The translations under genes were made by a program, and so were the position numbers. This document shows, one piece after another, positions 17,322-25,988 of a stretch of DNA of 64,000 bases. Within the stretch, counting starts at the first letter, position 1, and every line of letters begins with the position of its first letter. This DNA is from Novosphingobium resinovorum. Its GTDB lineage: Bacteria > Pseudomonadota > Alphaproteobacteria > Sphingomonadales > Sphingomonadaceae. A model generated the notes under the pieces. That model did not search any database and was not told the origin of the DNA. It saw nothing but the letters and a program-made list of their open reading frames with translations. Location: positions 1,364,001 through 1,428,000 of the forward strand of contig NZ_CP017075.1 of NCBI RefSeq assembly GCF_001742225.1. Reading direction: 5' to 3'.

Positions 17322-18254
17322 ATGGACATGACCTTTCAGTTTCTCGGCATGCCCGAGCGTGCAGCCGCAATGCGGGCGGTATTCGCGGCGGAAGCGCCGG
17401 AAATCGCGTTCCACGATCGCGACGATGACATCGATCCGGCCGACGTACGCTACCTCGCCACCTGGACACCGCCGGCTGACATGGCTCGACGTTATTCCAG
17501 CCTCGAACTGCTGTTCTCGACAGGAGCGGGCGTCGATCAGTTCGATCTCGCGCTTATCCCCTCACAGGTCGCGCTCGTCCGGCTGGTGGAACGCAATCTC
17601 ATTGCCGGCATGGTCGAGTACGCCAGCGGGGCCGTGCTTGCACTCCATCGCGACTTCATCGCGTACAGCGCCGCACAGAAACGCGGCGAATGGCGCGAGC
17701 GCCCCGTGCTTGCCGCCACACAGCGGCGCGTCGGCGTGCTGGGCGCGGGCGAACTTGGACGAGCCGTCCTGGCGGCTCTTCGCCCTTACGACTTTCAGCT
17801 AGCTGCATGGAGCCGAAGCCCACGCTCGATCGATGGCGTAACGCACTACTACGGTAGTGACGGTCTCGATGCGATGCTGGGGGCGACTGATATCCTGGTT
17901 TGCCTCCTTCCGCTCACGCCCGACACGCACGGCATTTTATGCCACAGCCTGTTCGAAAAACTGCCCCAAGGTGCCTCGCTGCTCAATGTCGGCAGGGGCC
18001 GCCACCTAGTGGAGCACGATTTGCTGTCGGCAATCGAGGCAGGCCGGATTTCGCAAGCGATCCTCGATGTCGTCGATCCAGAGCCGCTGTCGCCGGGCCA
18101 CCCGTTCTGGACCAATCCAAACATCCTGGTGACGCCGCATATTGCCAGTGTTACCGAGCCTGTCGGCGCTGCCCGGGCAATTATCGCCAATATCCGACGG
18201 CACCGAGACGGCGAGGCACCTGATGGCCTGGTCCGGCGCGAAGCGGGATACTGA
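17322..18254 (+). CDS. D-2-hydroxyacid dehydrogenase (glyoxylate/hydroxypyruvate reductase A-like)
   Basis: A 310-residue NAD(P)-dependent oxidoreductase. The nucleotide-binding motif VGVLGAGELGRAVL lies near residue 140. The catalytic region reads LLNVGRGRHLVEHDLLSAIE, then DVVDPEPLSPGHPFW and the catalytic-histidine block VTPHIAS. It interconverts 2-oxo and 2-hydroxy acids in the cytoplasm. The ATG lies seven bases after a GGAGC sequence at the foot of the terminator. The first ~100 residues are shorter and more diverged than in PdxB/SerA types, fitting the GhrA subgroup. Confidence 0.88.
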   Translation: MDMTFQFLGMPERAAAMRAVFAAEAPEIAFHDRDDDIDPADVRYLATWTPPADMARRYSSLELLFSTGAGVDQFDLALIPSQVALVRLVERNLIAGMVEYASGAVLALHRDFIAYSAAQKRGEWRERPVLAATQRRVGVLGAGELGRAVLAALRPYDFQLAAWSRSPRSIDGVTHYYGSDGLDAMLGATDILVCLLPLTPDTHGILCHSLFEKLPQGASLLNVGRGRHLVEHDLLSAIEAGRISQAILDVVDPEPLSPGHPFWTNPNILVTPHIASVTEPVGAARAIIANIRRHRDGEAPDGLVRREAGY

Positions 18255-18488
18255 AGACGCGAAACATAATGCTGCCGCCATGTCGCCAAACTCGGTATGC
18301 TGCGCAGCAATATATGCGGCCGAGGCATCGCTGGACGGCACAGCACGCTATGCCGAAAGATGGTGGAAATGACATGTGATCCTCCGCCCGCCCCCTACAT
18401 ATCGGGGCAAACTTCCGCCGCCTACGTGCGGTAATCATCCCGTCAAATCCGGCCCTTCCAGCCGACCGTTCACAAAGGGAAAACTTGG

Positions 18489-19154
18489 ATGACCTTCCGC
18501 CCCAAATACATCAGCTTCGACTGCTACGGCACGCTGACGCGCTTCCACATGTCCGACATGGCGCGCGAGTTCTTCAAGGACCTGATCCCCGCCGAGAAGA
18601 TGGACGACTTCCTCGTCGACTGGGCGCGCTACCGCCTCGACGAAGTGCTGGGCAACTGGCAGCCCTATCAGGACGTGATCGCCAACTCGGTGGAGCGGAC
18701 CTGCAAGAAGTGGGGCATCCCCTTCGACGTCGCCTTCCCCACCGCCGTCTACGAAGCTGTGCCGACCTGGGGCCCGCACGCCGACGTTCCCGGTGGCCTT
18801 TCGCCGATCGGTGACAAGATCCCGCTGGTGATCCTCTCGAACGCCAGCAATTCGCAGATCCAGTCGAACGTCGACAAGCTGGGCGCACCGTTCCACGCTG
18901 TCTACACCGCCGAGATGGCGCAGGCCTACAAGCCGCGCATGCAGGCGTTCGAATACATGTTCGACCAGCTCGGCTGCGGCCCGGAAGAGATGATGCACGT
19001 CTCCTCCAGCTTCCGCTACGACCACAACACCGCCAAGGACCTGCGCTTCGGCTGCCAGGTGTTCGTCGGCCGTGGCCATGAGCCGTCGAGCCCGTTCTAC
19101 CGCGACATCGAGATCCCGCACATCGGCTGCTTGCCCGCCGTCGTCGGCCTCTGA
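18489..19154 (+). CDS. Haloacid dehalogenase type II / HAD hydrolase
   Basis: A 221-residue HAD-superfamily enzyme. The motifs are in order: nucleophile motif FDCYGTL (Asp near residue 10), motif II SNAS, the lysine region YKPRMQAFEY, and the motif III-like VSSSFRYDHNTA with acidic residue. DCYGT in place of DxDGT, with SSSFRYD, is the type II L-2-haloacid dehalogenase pattern, whose members also act as generic phosphatases. It follows a 234-base gap and is tightly linked to the FAD oxidase gene (26 bases), so it belongs to the main catabolic operon. The substrate is not predictable. Confidence 0.85.
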   Translation: MTFRPKYISFDCYGTLTRFHMSDMAREFFKDLIPAEKMDDFLVDWARYRLDEVLGNWQPYQDVIANSVERTCKKWGIPFDVAFPTAVYEAVPTWGPHADVPGGLSPIGDKIPLVILSNASNSQIQSNVDKLGAPFHAVYTAEMAQAYKPRMQAFEYMFDQLGCGPEEMMHVSSSFRYDHNTAKDLRFGCQVFVGRGHEPSSPFYRDIEIPHIGCLPAVVGL

Positions 19155-19180
19155 TCTCTCGCACGCAAGGACGCCCGCCG

Positions 19181-20482
19181 ATGCACCAGCCCAGTCCGCA
19201 GTCCTACTGGCTCGCTTCTGCTCCTGCCTTCACCGGCGCGGCGGAAGGCGGACCGGAAGGCCATGTCGACGTGGCGGTCATCGGCGGCGGTTTCACCGGC
19301 CTCTCGGCCGCGCTGGCGCTGCGCGACAAGGGCGCGTCAGTTGCAGTGCTGGAGGCCGGACAGGTCATCGGCGAGGCTTCAGGGCGCAACGGCGGCCAGT
19401 GCAACAACGGCACCCACCAGGACTACGGCGCCCTCGTCGCCTCGCTGGGGCGCGAGACCGCGCAGGCGTTCTACCGCGCCCATGTCGAGGCGGTGGACCG
19501 GGTCGAGGCGCTGGTGCAGGCTCACGGCATCGACTGCGGTTTCCGCCGCTGCGGCCGCCTGAAACTCGCCGCCAAACCCGAGCATTTCGACAAGATCGCC
19601 AGGGCCTACGAACTGCTCAAGGCCGAAGTGGACCCCAACGTCGAACTAATCGCGCCGGAGCGCATCGCGGGCGAAGTCGGCTCCGACAAATTCTACGGTG
19701 GCCTGCTGCAGACCACCAGCGCCCAGCTCCACCCCGGCCGCTTCGGCATCGGACTGGCTGAGGCCGCAGCTGCCAAGGGCGCGCGCATCCACGAGAATGC
19801 CGCCGTCACCGGCCTCATGCGCGGCAGCGACGGACGCTGGACGCTGACGACGCCGCGCGGCGCCCTTACCGCGTCGCAAGTGTTGGTAGCGACCGGCGGG
19901 GCGCCTATACAGAAGCCCTTCAAGTGGTTCCAGCGCCGCCTCGTCGCGGTGGGCAGCTTCATCATCGCCACCGAGCCGCTCGACCCCGCGCTGATCGCCC
20001 GGCTGTTCCCGAATGGCCGCAACTACGTGACGAGCCGGGTCATCGGCAATTTCTTCCGGCTTGCCCCCGACAACCGCCTGATCTTCGGCGGGCGCGCCCG
20101 CTTCGCCATCTCGGACGCGAAATCCGACGTGAAGAGCGGCGCGATCCTGATCGATGCCATGCGCCGCATGTTCCCCGAACTGGCGGGCGTGCGCGTCGAT
20201 CACGTGTGGGGCGGCATGGTCGATCTCACCGCCGACCGCCTGCCCCGCGCGGGCGAGCGCGCCGACGACCGACGGGGATTATTCTACGCCATGGGCTACA
20301 GCGGCCACGGCGTGCAGATGTCGGTGATGATGGGCCAGCAGATGGTCCGCTACATGGACGGGGATATCGCCGCGAACCCGTGGGAGCATCTCGACTGGCC
20401 CGCCATCCCCGGCCACCTCGGCAAACCCTGGTTCCTGCCCGCCGTCGGCCTCTGGTACAAGTTACAGGACATCCTGCACTGA
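19181..20482 (+). CDS. FAD-dependent amine oxidase (PuuB-like, DAO family)
   Basis: A 433-residue flavoprotein with the N-terminal segment SYWLASAPAF common in gamma-glutamylputrescine oxidase-like proteins. It carries the dinucleotide motif VAVIGGGFTGLSAALALRDK, the FAD-contact block EASGRNGGQCNNG, and the C-terminal FYAMGYSGHGVQMSVMMGQQ. It would oxidise a primary or secondary amine to an imine/aldehyde. The aldehyde dehydrogenases at 29-33 kb would complete the route. Its stop shares one base with the start of the solute-binding protein gene (TGATG), so the two are co-translated. Confidence 0.9.
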   Translation: MHQPSPQSYWLASAPAFTGAAEGGPEGHVDVAVIGGGFTGLSAALALRDKGASVAVLEAGQVIGEASGRNGGQCNNGTHQDYGALVASLGRETAQAFYRAHVEAVDRVEALVQAHGIDCGFRRCGRLKLAAKPEHFDKIARAYELLKAEVDPNVELIAPERIAGEVGSDKFYGGLLQTTSAQLHPGRFGIGLAEAAAAKGARIHENAAVTGLMRGSDGRWTLTTPRGALTASQVLVATGGAPIQKPFKWFQRRLVAVGSFIIATEPLDPALIARLFPNGRNYVTSRVIGNFFRLAPDNRLIFGGRARFAISDAKSDVKSGAILIDAMRRMFPELAGVRVDHVWGGMVDLTADRLPRAGERADDRRGLFYAMGYSGHGVQMSVMMGQQMVRYMDGDIAANPWEHLDWPAIPGHLGKPWFLPAVGLWYKLQDILH

Positions 20483-22044
20483 TGAGCGAGCACCTCTCCT
20501 TATCCCGTCGCGGCCTGCTCGGCACCGCGCTTGGCGCCGGGTTCGTCGCGACGGCGGGCGGCATCCTCCTGCCCGAGGGGAGCGATGCCGCCCAGACCGC
20601 AAGGCCCCGGCCCGGCGGCAGCATCCGGGCCGCCTGCATGTCGCTGTCAACCGCCGACACGCTCGATCCGGCCAAGGGCTCGCTCTCCAGCGACTATGTG
20701 CGCCATTTCATGCTCTACAACTGCCTGACCGAGCTGGACCGTGCGCAGCGCGCGATCCCCTCGCTGGCGCAGAGCCTGACCAGCACCGACCAGCGCGTAT
20801 GGCACATCGCACTGCGCAAGGGCGTGATCTTCCACGACGGCAAGAGCCTGACCTCGGCGGACGTCGTCTATTCGCTGCGGCGCCACAAGGATCCGGCCAC
20901 CGGATCGAAGCTCGCCGCCATCGCCGAGCAATTCGAGAGCATCCGCGCCGACGGTCCGCTCGGCGTGGTGCTGGAACTTTCGGGGCCCAACGCGGACCTT
21001 CCGGTGATGCTCGCTCAGTCGCACTTCGCGATCGTGCCGAACGGCGAGAAGCGCTTTACCAGCGGCAACGGCACCGGCCCTTACCGCCTCGCCGCCTTCA
21101 CCCCGGGCGTGCGCACGGTCGGCAAGCGCAATGCCGATTACTGGAAGCCGGGCAAGCCGCATCTCGACGAGATCGAGATCATCGGCATTCCCGACGAAGT
21201 CAGCCGCGTCAACGCGCTGCTTTCGGGCGACGTGCACATGGTGCTGGCGGTCAACCCGCGCTCCACCCGGCGGATCGCCGCATCGCGCCGGCACATCGTG
21301 CGCGAGACGCCCTCGGCGCTCTACACCAACCTCATCATGCGGCAGGACCAGCTGCCCACGTCCAACATCCACTTCGTGCTGGGCATGAAGTACCTGATGG
21401 ACCGTCAGCTCATCAAGCGGGCGCTGTTCCGCAACTATGCGACGATCGCCAACGATCATCCGATCCCGCCGTTCCACCCCTATTTCCGCAAGGATCTGCC
21501 GCAGACGGTGATGGATCTGGACAAGGCGCGGTGGCACTTCCAGCGGTCCGGCATCGGCCAGACGCGCCTGCCGATCTTCGCCTCGCCCGCCGCCGAAGGA
21601 TCGGTGGACATGGCGTCGATCGTGCAGGAATACAGCGCGCGCGTGGGGCTCAACGTGGCGGTCAACCGGGTGCCCGCAGACGGTTACTGGTCCACCCACT
21701 GGATGAAGCACCCGCTCGGCTTCGGCAATACCAACCCGCGCCCCACGGCGGACCTGACCTTCAGCCTGTTCTACAAGTCGGACGCCGACTGGAACGAGAG
21801 CGGCTGGAAGAACCCGAAGTTTGACGGCCTGCTGCTCGAAGCCCGCTCCGAAGGCGATGACGCTCGGCGCAAGCAACTCTACGGCGAGATGCAGGGGCTG
21901 GTGCGTGACCATTGCGGGGTAAGCATCCCCGTCTTCATCAGCCTGCTCGATGGCTACGACCGGCGGCTCAAGGGCTGGTATCCAGTGCCGCTGGGCGGCT
22001 TCATGGGCTACGGTTTCGCCGAGCATCTGTGGTGGGAGGACTGA
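20482..22044 (+). CDS. ABC transporter substrate-binding protein, family 5, Tat-exported (paralogue)
   Basis: A 520-residue SBP_bac_5 protein with a Tat signal LSRRGLLGTALGAGF at the N-terminus. Family motif WHIALRKGVIFHDGKSLT is followed by ADVVYSLRRHKD. It is the cognate receptor of the permeases and ATPase that follow directly, and is highly similar to 61-1596 along its whole length, including the ends (GGFMGYGFAEHLWWED against GGFMGYTFAEHVWWEG). The ATG at 20482 overlaps the oxidase stop. Linkage to FAD oxidases rather than peptidases suggests an amine, opine or N-acyl amino acid cargo (inference). Confidence 0.92.
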   Translation: MSEHLSLSRRGLLGTALGAGFVATAGGILLPEGSDAAQTARPRPGGSIRAACMSLSTADTLDPAKGSLSSDYVRHFMLYNCLTELDRAQRAIPSLAQSLTSTDQRVWHIALRKGVIFHDGKSLTSADVVYSLRRHKDPATGSKLAAIAEQFESIRADGPLGVVLELSGPNADLPVMLAQSHFAIVPNGEKRFTSGNGTGPYRLAAFTPGVRTVGKRNADYWKPGKPHLDEIEIIGIPDEVSRVNALLSGDVHMVLAVNPRSTRRIAASRRHIVRETPSALYTNLIMRQDQLPTSNIHFVLGMKYLMDRQLIKRALFRNYATIANDHPIPPFHPYFRKDLPQTVMDLDKARWHFQRSGIGQTRLPIFASPAAEGSVDMASIVQEYSARVGLNVAVNRVPADGYWSTHWMKHPLGFGNTNPRPTADLTFSLFYKSDADWNESGWKNPKFDGLLLEARSEGDDARRKQLYGEMQGLVRDHCGVSIPVFISLLDGYDRRLKGWYPVPLGGFMGYGFAEHLWWED

Positions 22045-22049
22045 TCGCG

Positions 22050-23036
22050 ATGGCTTCCCTTTCTCCTGATCGCAGCAAGGCGCGCGCGAAGCTGCTGCGC
22101 ATGATCGCCGGGCGCATCGGCGTGGCGGTGCTGACGCTGCTGCTCGTCTCGCTGATCGTCTTCACCATTAGCGCCCTCCTTCCCGGCGATGCCGCGCAGG
22201 AAGCGCTGGGCCAGAGCGCGACACCCGCGCAAGTCGAGGCGCTGCGCCATGAAATGGGCCTCGATCGCCCCGCCTACGTGCGCTTCGGCACGTGGCTGGC
22301 GGCCCTTGCCGGGGGAGATGCGGGCACCTCGCTGGTCGGCAACATGCCGGTGGCGGACCTCATCGGCGAGCGCCTGCCCAACTCGCTGCTGCTGGCCGCG
22401 CTGACCACGCTCGTCGCCGTGCCGCTGGCGCTGACGATCGGCATCGCCTGCGCGGTGAACCGGGGCGGAAGGCTGGACCGCGCGCTCAACCTCGCGACGC
22501 TGGGCATGGTGGCGCTACCCGAGTTTCTCGTCGCGACGCTGGCGGTGCTGGTGTTCTCGGTGAAGCTGCGTTGGCTGCCCTCGATCGCGCTGCTGCCCAA
22601 GGACGCGGGTTGGGGTGAGATCCTGCTGAACCTCGCCATGCCGATCGGTTCGCTGTGCGTCGTCGTCGTCGCCCAGATGGCGCGCATGACCCGCGCCGCC
22701 GTGATCGACCAGCTCGATCGGCCCTACGTGGAAATGGCGCTGCTCAAGGGCGTGAAGCCCAGCCGCATCGTCATCGGCCACGTCCTGCCCAACGCCATCG
22801 GCCCGATCGTCAACGCCTGTGCGCTCAGCCTGTCCTACCTTTTGGGCGGGGCCATCATCGTCGAGACGATCTTCAACTACCCCGGCCTTGCCAGCCTGAT
22901 GGTCAACGCCGTGACCAGCCGGGACATGCCGCTGCTGCAGGCCTGCGCGATGATCTTCTGCACGGTCTACCTTCTCCTGATGCTGATCGCGGACGTGACC
23001 GCGATCCTCGCCAACCCGAGGCTGCGAAACGCATGA
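22050..23036 (+). CDS. ABC transporter permease (DppB-like)
   Basis: A 328-residue inner-membrane permease with six predicted helices. The signature loop ALLKGVKPSRIVIGHVLPNA contains the EAA-type motif that contacts the ATPase, and the N-terminal block AQVEALRHEMGLDRPAYVRF is typical of DppB/OppB. ATG 22050 lies six bases after the SBP stop; an open frame from 21912 would overlap that gene and is not used. It overlaps the next permease by four bases. Confidence 0.92.
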   Translation: MASLSPDRSKARAKLLRMIAGRIGVAVLTLLLVSLIVFTISALLPGDAAQEALGQSATPAQVEALRHEMGLDRPAYVRFGTWLAALAGGDAGTSLVGNMPVADLIGERLPNSLLLAALTTLVAVPLALTIGIACAVNRGGRLDRALNLATLGMVALPEFLVATLAVLVFSVKLRWLPSIALLPKDAGWGEILLNLAMPIGSLCVVVVAQMARMTRAAVIDQLDRPYVEMALLKGVKPSRIVIGHVLPNAIGPIVNACALSLSYLLGGAIIVETIFNYPGLASLMVNAVTSRDMPLLQACAMIFCTVYLLLMLIADVTAILANPRLRNA

Positions 23037-23863
23037 GCACGCTGAAACCGATGCGCCTGATCCGCCGTCTGCCGTTCTCGGGCAAGCTGGGCCTCACTGT
23101 GGTCGCACTGTGGATCGTCGTGGCGCTGTTCGGTCCCCTTGTGGCGCCCTATCCGATCGGCGCTTTCGTCGACCAAAACGTGTTCAGCGGTGTGTCGAGC
23201 CGGTTCCTGCTGGGCAGCGACTACCTTGGCCGCGACGTGCTGAGCCGCCTGCTTTCGGCAGGCCGCTATACTGTGGGCCTCGGCGCCGCTGCCGCGCTGC
23301 TCGCATGCACCGTGGGCACCAGCCTCGCGCTGATGGCGGCGGTCGGCAAGCGCTGGCTGGATGAGGCGCTGTCGCGCTTCATGGACACGGTGATCTCGAT
23401 TCCTTCCAAGATCCTGGCGCTGGTGATGGTCGCCGCCTTCGGTTCCTCGCTGGGCCTGCTACTGCTGATCGCCGGGCTAACTTATGTGCCGGGCAACTAC
23501 CGCATCGCCCGTTCGCTGGCGGTCAACATCAACCAGATGGATTACGTGACGGTCGCCCGCGCGCGCGGCGAAGGCCCCATGTACATCGCCTTTCGCGAAA
23601 TCCTGCCGAACATGATCCACCCGCTGCTCGCCGATTTCGGGCTGCGCTTCGTGTTCATCGTGCTGCTGCTTTCGGCTCTGAGCTTCCTCGGCCTCGGCGT
23701 GCAGCCGCCTGATGCCGACCTTGGCTCGCTGGTGCGCGAGAACATCTCCGGCATCGCCGACGGCGCGCCCGCGATTCTGATGCCCGCGCTCGCCATCGCC
23801 ACGCTGACGGTGGGGGTGAACCTGCTGATCGACGCCCTGCCCAAAGCCGGAGGCCGCGCATGA
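23033..23863 (+). CDS. ABC transporter permease (DppC-like)
   Basis: A 276-residue second permease subunit with the DppC-type sequence FLLGSDYLGRDVLSRLLSAG near the N-terminus and the EAA loop ARARGEGPMYIAFREILPNM. It pairs with the DppB-like subunit to form the transmembrane path. Start ATG 23033 (ATGA overlap) and stop overlapping the ATPase gene (ATGA) show tight coupling. Confidence 0.92.
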   Translation: MSTLKPMRLIRRLPFSGKLGLTVVALWIVVALFGPLVAPYPIGAFVDQNVFSGVSSRFLLGSDYLGRDVLSRLLSAGRYTVGLGAAAALLACTVGTSLALMAAVGKRWLDEALSRFMDTVISIPSKILALVMVAAFGSSLGLLLLIAGLTYVPGNYRIARSLAVNINQMDYVTVARARGEGPMYIAFREILPNMIHPLLADFGLRFVFIVLLLSALSFLGLGVQPPDADLGSLVRENISGIADGAPAILMPALAIATLTVGVNLLIDALPKAGGRA

Positions 23864-25683
23864 CCGCTCACGTCACCGTTTCCAACCTCCAGATCAGCGC
23901 CCGCAATCCCGAGGGGCAGGAAATCGTCATCGTCGACGATGTCAGCTTCGCGGTCCCTCGCGGGCAGGTGCTGGCGCTGATCGGCGAATCCGGTTCGGGC
24001 AAGACCACCATCGCGCTCTCGCTACTGGGCCATGTGCGCCCCGGCGCCTGGATCAGCGGCGGCACCATCCGCGTCGGCGATGCGGAGCTCACTTCGCTGG
24101 CCGAACCGCAGCTGCGCACCCTGCGCGGCAACCGCATCAGCTACGTCGCGCAGAGCGCCGCGTCAGCCTTCAATCCCTCGCGCACGATCATGGATCAGGT
24201 CATCGAGCCGGTGCTCGCCCACGGCCTGACCACGCGCGCGGTAGCGCAGGCCAAAGCGATCGGGCTGTTCCGCGCGCTCGGCCTGCCCTCGCCCGACTCC
24301 ATCGGCGATCGCTATGCCCACCAGCTTTCGGGCGGACAACTCCAGCGCCTGATGGCGGCGATGGCGCTCATCACCGATCCCGAACTGGTGATCCTCGACG
24401 AGCCGACCACCGCGCTCGACGTGACGACCCAGATCGGCGTGCTGCAAGCCTTCCGCAACGTGGTGCGCGATCTCGGCACCACGGCGGTCTACGTCAGCCA
24501 CGACCTTGCCGTCGTCGCCCAGATGGCGGACCGGGTGGTGGTGCTGAACAAGGGACAGGTACGCGAGAACGGCCCGATCCGCCAGATCCTCGACGATCCG
24601 GCCGATGATTACACCCGCACCCTGATGGCCGCCGCGCACCCTGCGGTACATGGCGAAGACTGCGCGCGGCCGACGCCCACACCGCTCCTCGAAGTGCGCG
24701 GCCTCACCGCCGGATACGGCCGCGTCGACCGCGCCGGAAACCCCGCGATCCCCGTCCTGCGCGACGTGTCGCTGACCCTACAGCGCGGCGAGATCCTCGG
24801 CGTCATCGGTGAGTCCGGTTCGGGCAAGTCCACCCTTGCCCGCGTCATCGCCGGGCTGCTGCCCCCGGCGCGCGGCGAAGTGCTGCTCGACGGCGGCGCG
24901 CTGCCCGCCGGGCTGGACCAGCGATCCAAGGAAGTGTTCTGCCGCATCCAGATCGTGTTCCAGAACGCCGACGTGGCGTTGAATCCCGCGCATACCGTGG
25001 GCCAGATCCTCAGGCGCCCGCTGGCCTTCTATCACCGCCTAAACGGGGCCGAGGCGGACGAGCGCGTCGGCCAACTGCTAGACCGGATCAAGCTGCCGCG
25101 CTCGATCGCCGATCGCCGCTGCACCGAGCTTTCGGGCGGGCAGAAGCAACGCGTCAACCTCGCCCGCGCGCTGGCCGCCGATCCCGAGGTGATCCTGTGC
25201 GACGAGGTGACCTCCGCGCTCGACACCGTCGTCGGGGCGGCGATCCTCGACCTGCTGGCCGAACTGCGCCGCGATCTGGGTATCGCCATGATCTTCATCA
25301 GCCACGACATCTCGACCGTGCGCGCGATCTGCGACGATGTGATGGTGCTCTACCTCGGCGATGTCGCCGATCAGGGACCGCGCAGCGCCTTCGAGAAACA
25401 GCCCTATCACCCCTATACCGACATGCTGATCGGCTCGGTGCCGCAGATGTATCCGGGCTGGCTGCCCGAACTGGGCGCCGCGCCCGCGCTTCCCGCGATC
25501 CGGCCCGATGCCGACACCGCCGCGCTCTGCCGCTTCCTGCCGCGCTGCGGCCAGCGCGTGGCCGGACGCTGCGATACGCACTACCCGCCCCGGCAGGTCC
25601 TGTCCGGCGGCAATGCCGTGCTGTGCCATCTGGACGAAGTCGCGCTCACCCTCGGCCAACGCCAGCCCGAGGCAGTGGCATGA
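23860..25683 (+). CDS. Fused ABC ATP-binding protein (DppD-DppF type)
   Basis: A 607-residue protein with two nucleotide-binding domains. The first has Walker A GESGSGKTTIALSLLG, signature LSGGQLQRLM and Walker B LVILDEPTTALD. The second has GESGSGKSTLARVIAG, LSGGQKQRVNLARAL and VILCDEVTSALD. A Cys-containing oligopeptide-transporter tail (CRFLPRCGQRVAGRC) closes it. It energises the importer made of 20482-23863. Both sites look intact except that the second Walker B has V for the usual P after DE, which is uncommon but tolerated in some transporters. It overlaps the next gene by four bases. Confidence 0.93.
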   Translation: MTAHVTVSNLQISARNPEGQEIVIVDDVSFAVPRGQVLALIGESGSGKTTIALSLLGHVRPGAWISGGTIRVGDAELTSLAEPQLRTLRGNRISYVAQSAASAFNPSRTIMDQVIEPVLAHGLTTRAVAQAKAIGLFRALGLPSPDSIGDRYAHQLSGGQLQRLMAAMALITDPELVILDEPTTALDVTTQIGVLQAFRNVVRDLGTTAVYVSHDLAVVAQMADRVVVLNKGQVRENGPIRQILDDPADDYTRTLMAAAHPAVHGEDCARPTPTPLLEVRGLTAGYGRVDRAGNPAIPVLRDVSLTLQRGEILGVIGESGSGKSTLARVIAGLLPPARGEVLLDGGALPAGLDQRSKEVFCRIQIVFQNADVALNPAHTVGQILRRPLAFYHRLNGAEADERVGQLLDRIKLPRSIADRRCTELSGGQKQRVNLARALAADPEVILCDEVTSALDTVVGAAILDLLAELRRDLGIAMIFISHDISTVRAICDDVMVLYLGDVADQGPRSAFEKQPYHPYTDMLIGSVPQMYPGWLPELGAAPALPAIRPDADTAALCRFLPRCGQRVAGRCDTHYPPRQVLSGGNAVLCHLDEVALTLGQRQPEAVA

Positions 25684-25988
25684 CCGCGCGCTTCCACCGC
25701 CTCGCCGAGCGTGATCGGCCGACCCTCACCTTCACGCTAGATGGCATGCTGGTGGAGGCGCTGGAGGGCGATACGCTGATGGTGGCGGTACTGACCAACG
25801 GAGGCCGCCTGCGCCAGTCCGAATTCGGCGACGGCGCCCGCTCGGGCTTCTGTCTGATGGCTGCGTGCCAGGACTGCTGGGTCTGGACCGAGGACGGTAC
25901 GAAGCTGCGCGCCTGCTCGACCGTTGCGATAGAGGGCCTGAAACTGAACACCCGCGAGCCGGAGGCGACATGGGCCACAATCCCTTAA
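25680..25988 (+). CDS. Small (2Fe-2S) subunit of a three-component amine/opine dehydrogenase (HcnA-like)
   Basis: A 102-residue ferredoxin-like protein of the HcnA/sarcosine-oxidase-alpha N-terminal type. Four cysteines are placed for one [2Fe-2S] cluster: the group GFCLMAACQDCWV (C-x4-C-x2-C) and a distal Cys in LRACST. It forms the electron-transfer subunit with the two flavoproteins that follow, as in hydrogen cyanide synthase, octopine/nopaline oxidases and some proline/hydroxyproline dehydrogenases. It overlaps the ABC ATPase gene by four bases and the next gene by 19, a tight operon. Confidence 0.88.
   Translation: MTARFHRLAERDRPTLTFTLDGMLVEALEGDTLMVAVLTNGGRLRQSEFGDGARSGFCLMAACQDCWVWTEDGTKLRACSTVAIEGLKLNTREPEATWATIP

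Noticed and set aside
19924..20481. N-terminal extension of the binding-protein frame
   Set aside because: It lies inside the FAD oxidase gene; the Tat signal directly after 20482 shows the true start.
20647..22026. 459-codon minus-strand ORF
   Set aside because: Shadow of the solute-binding protein gene.
25197..25679. Upstream extension of the 2Fe-2S protein frame
   Set aside because: Overlaps the ABC ATPase C-terminal end; the ferredoxin family begins at the ATG 25680 with ATGA overlap.
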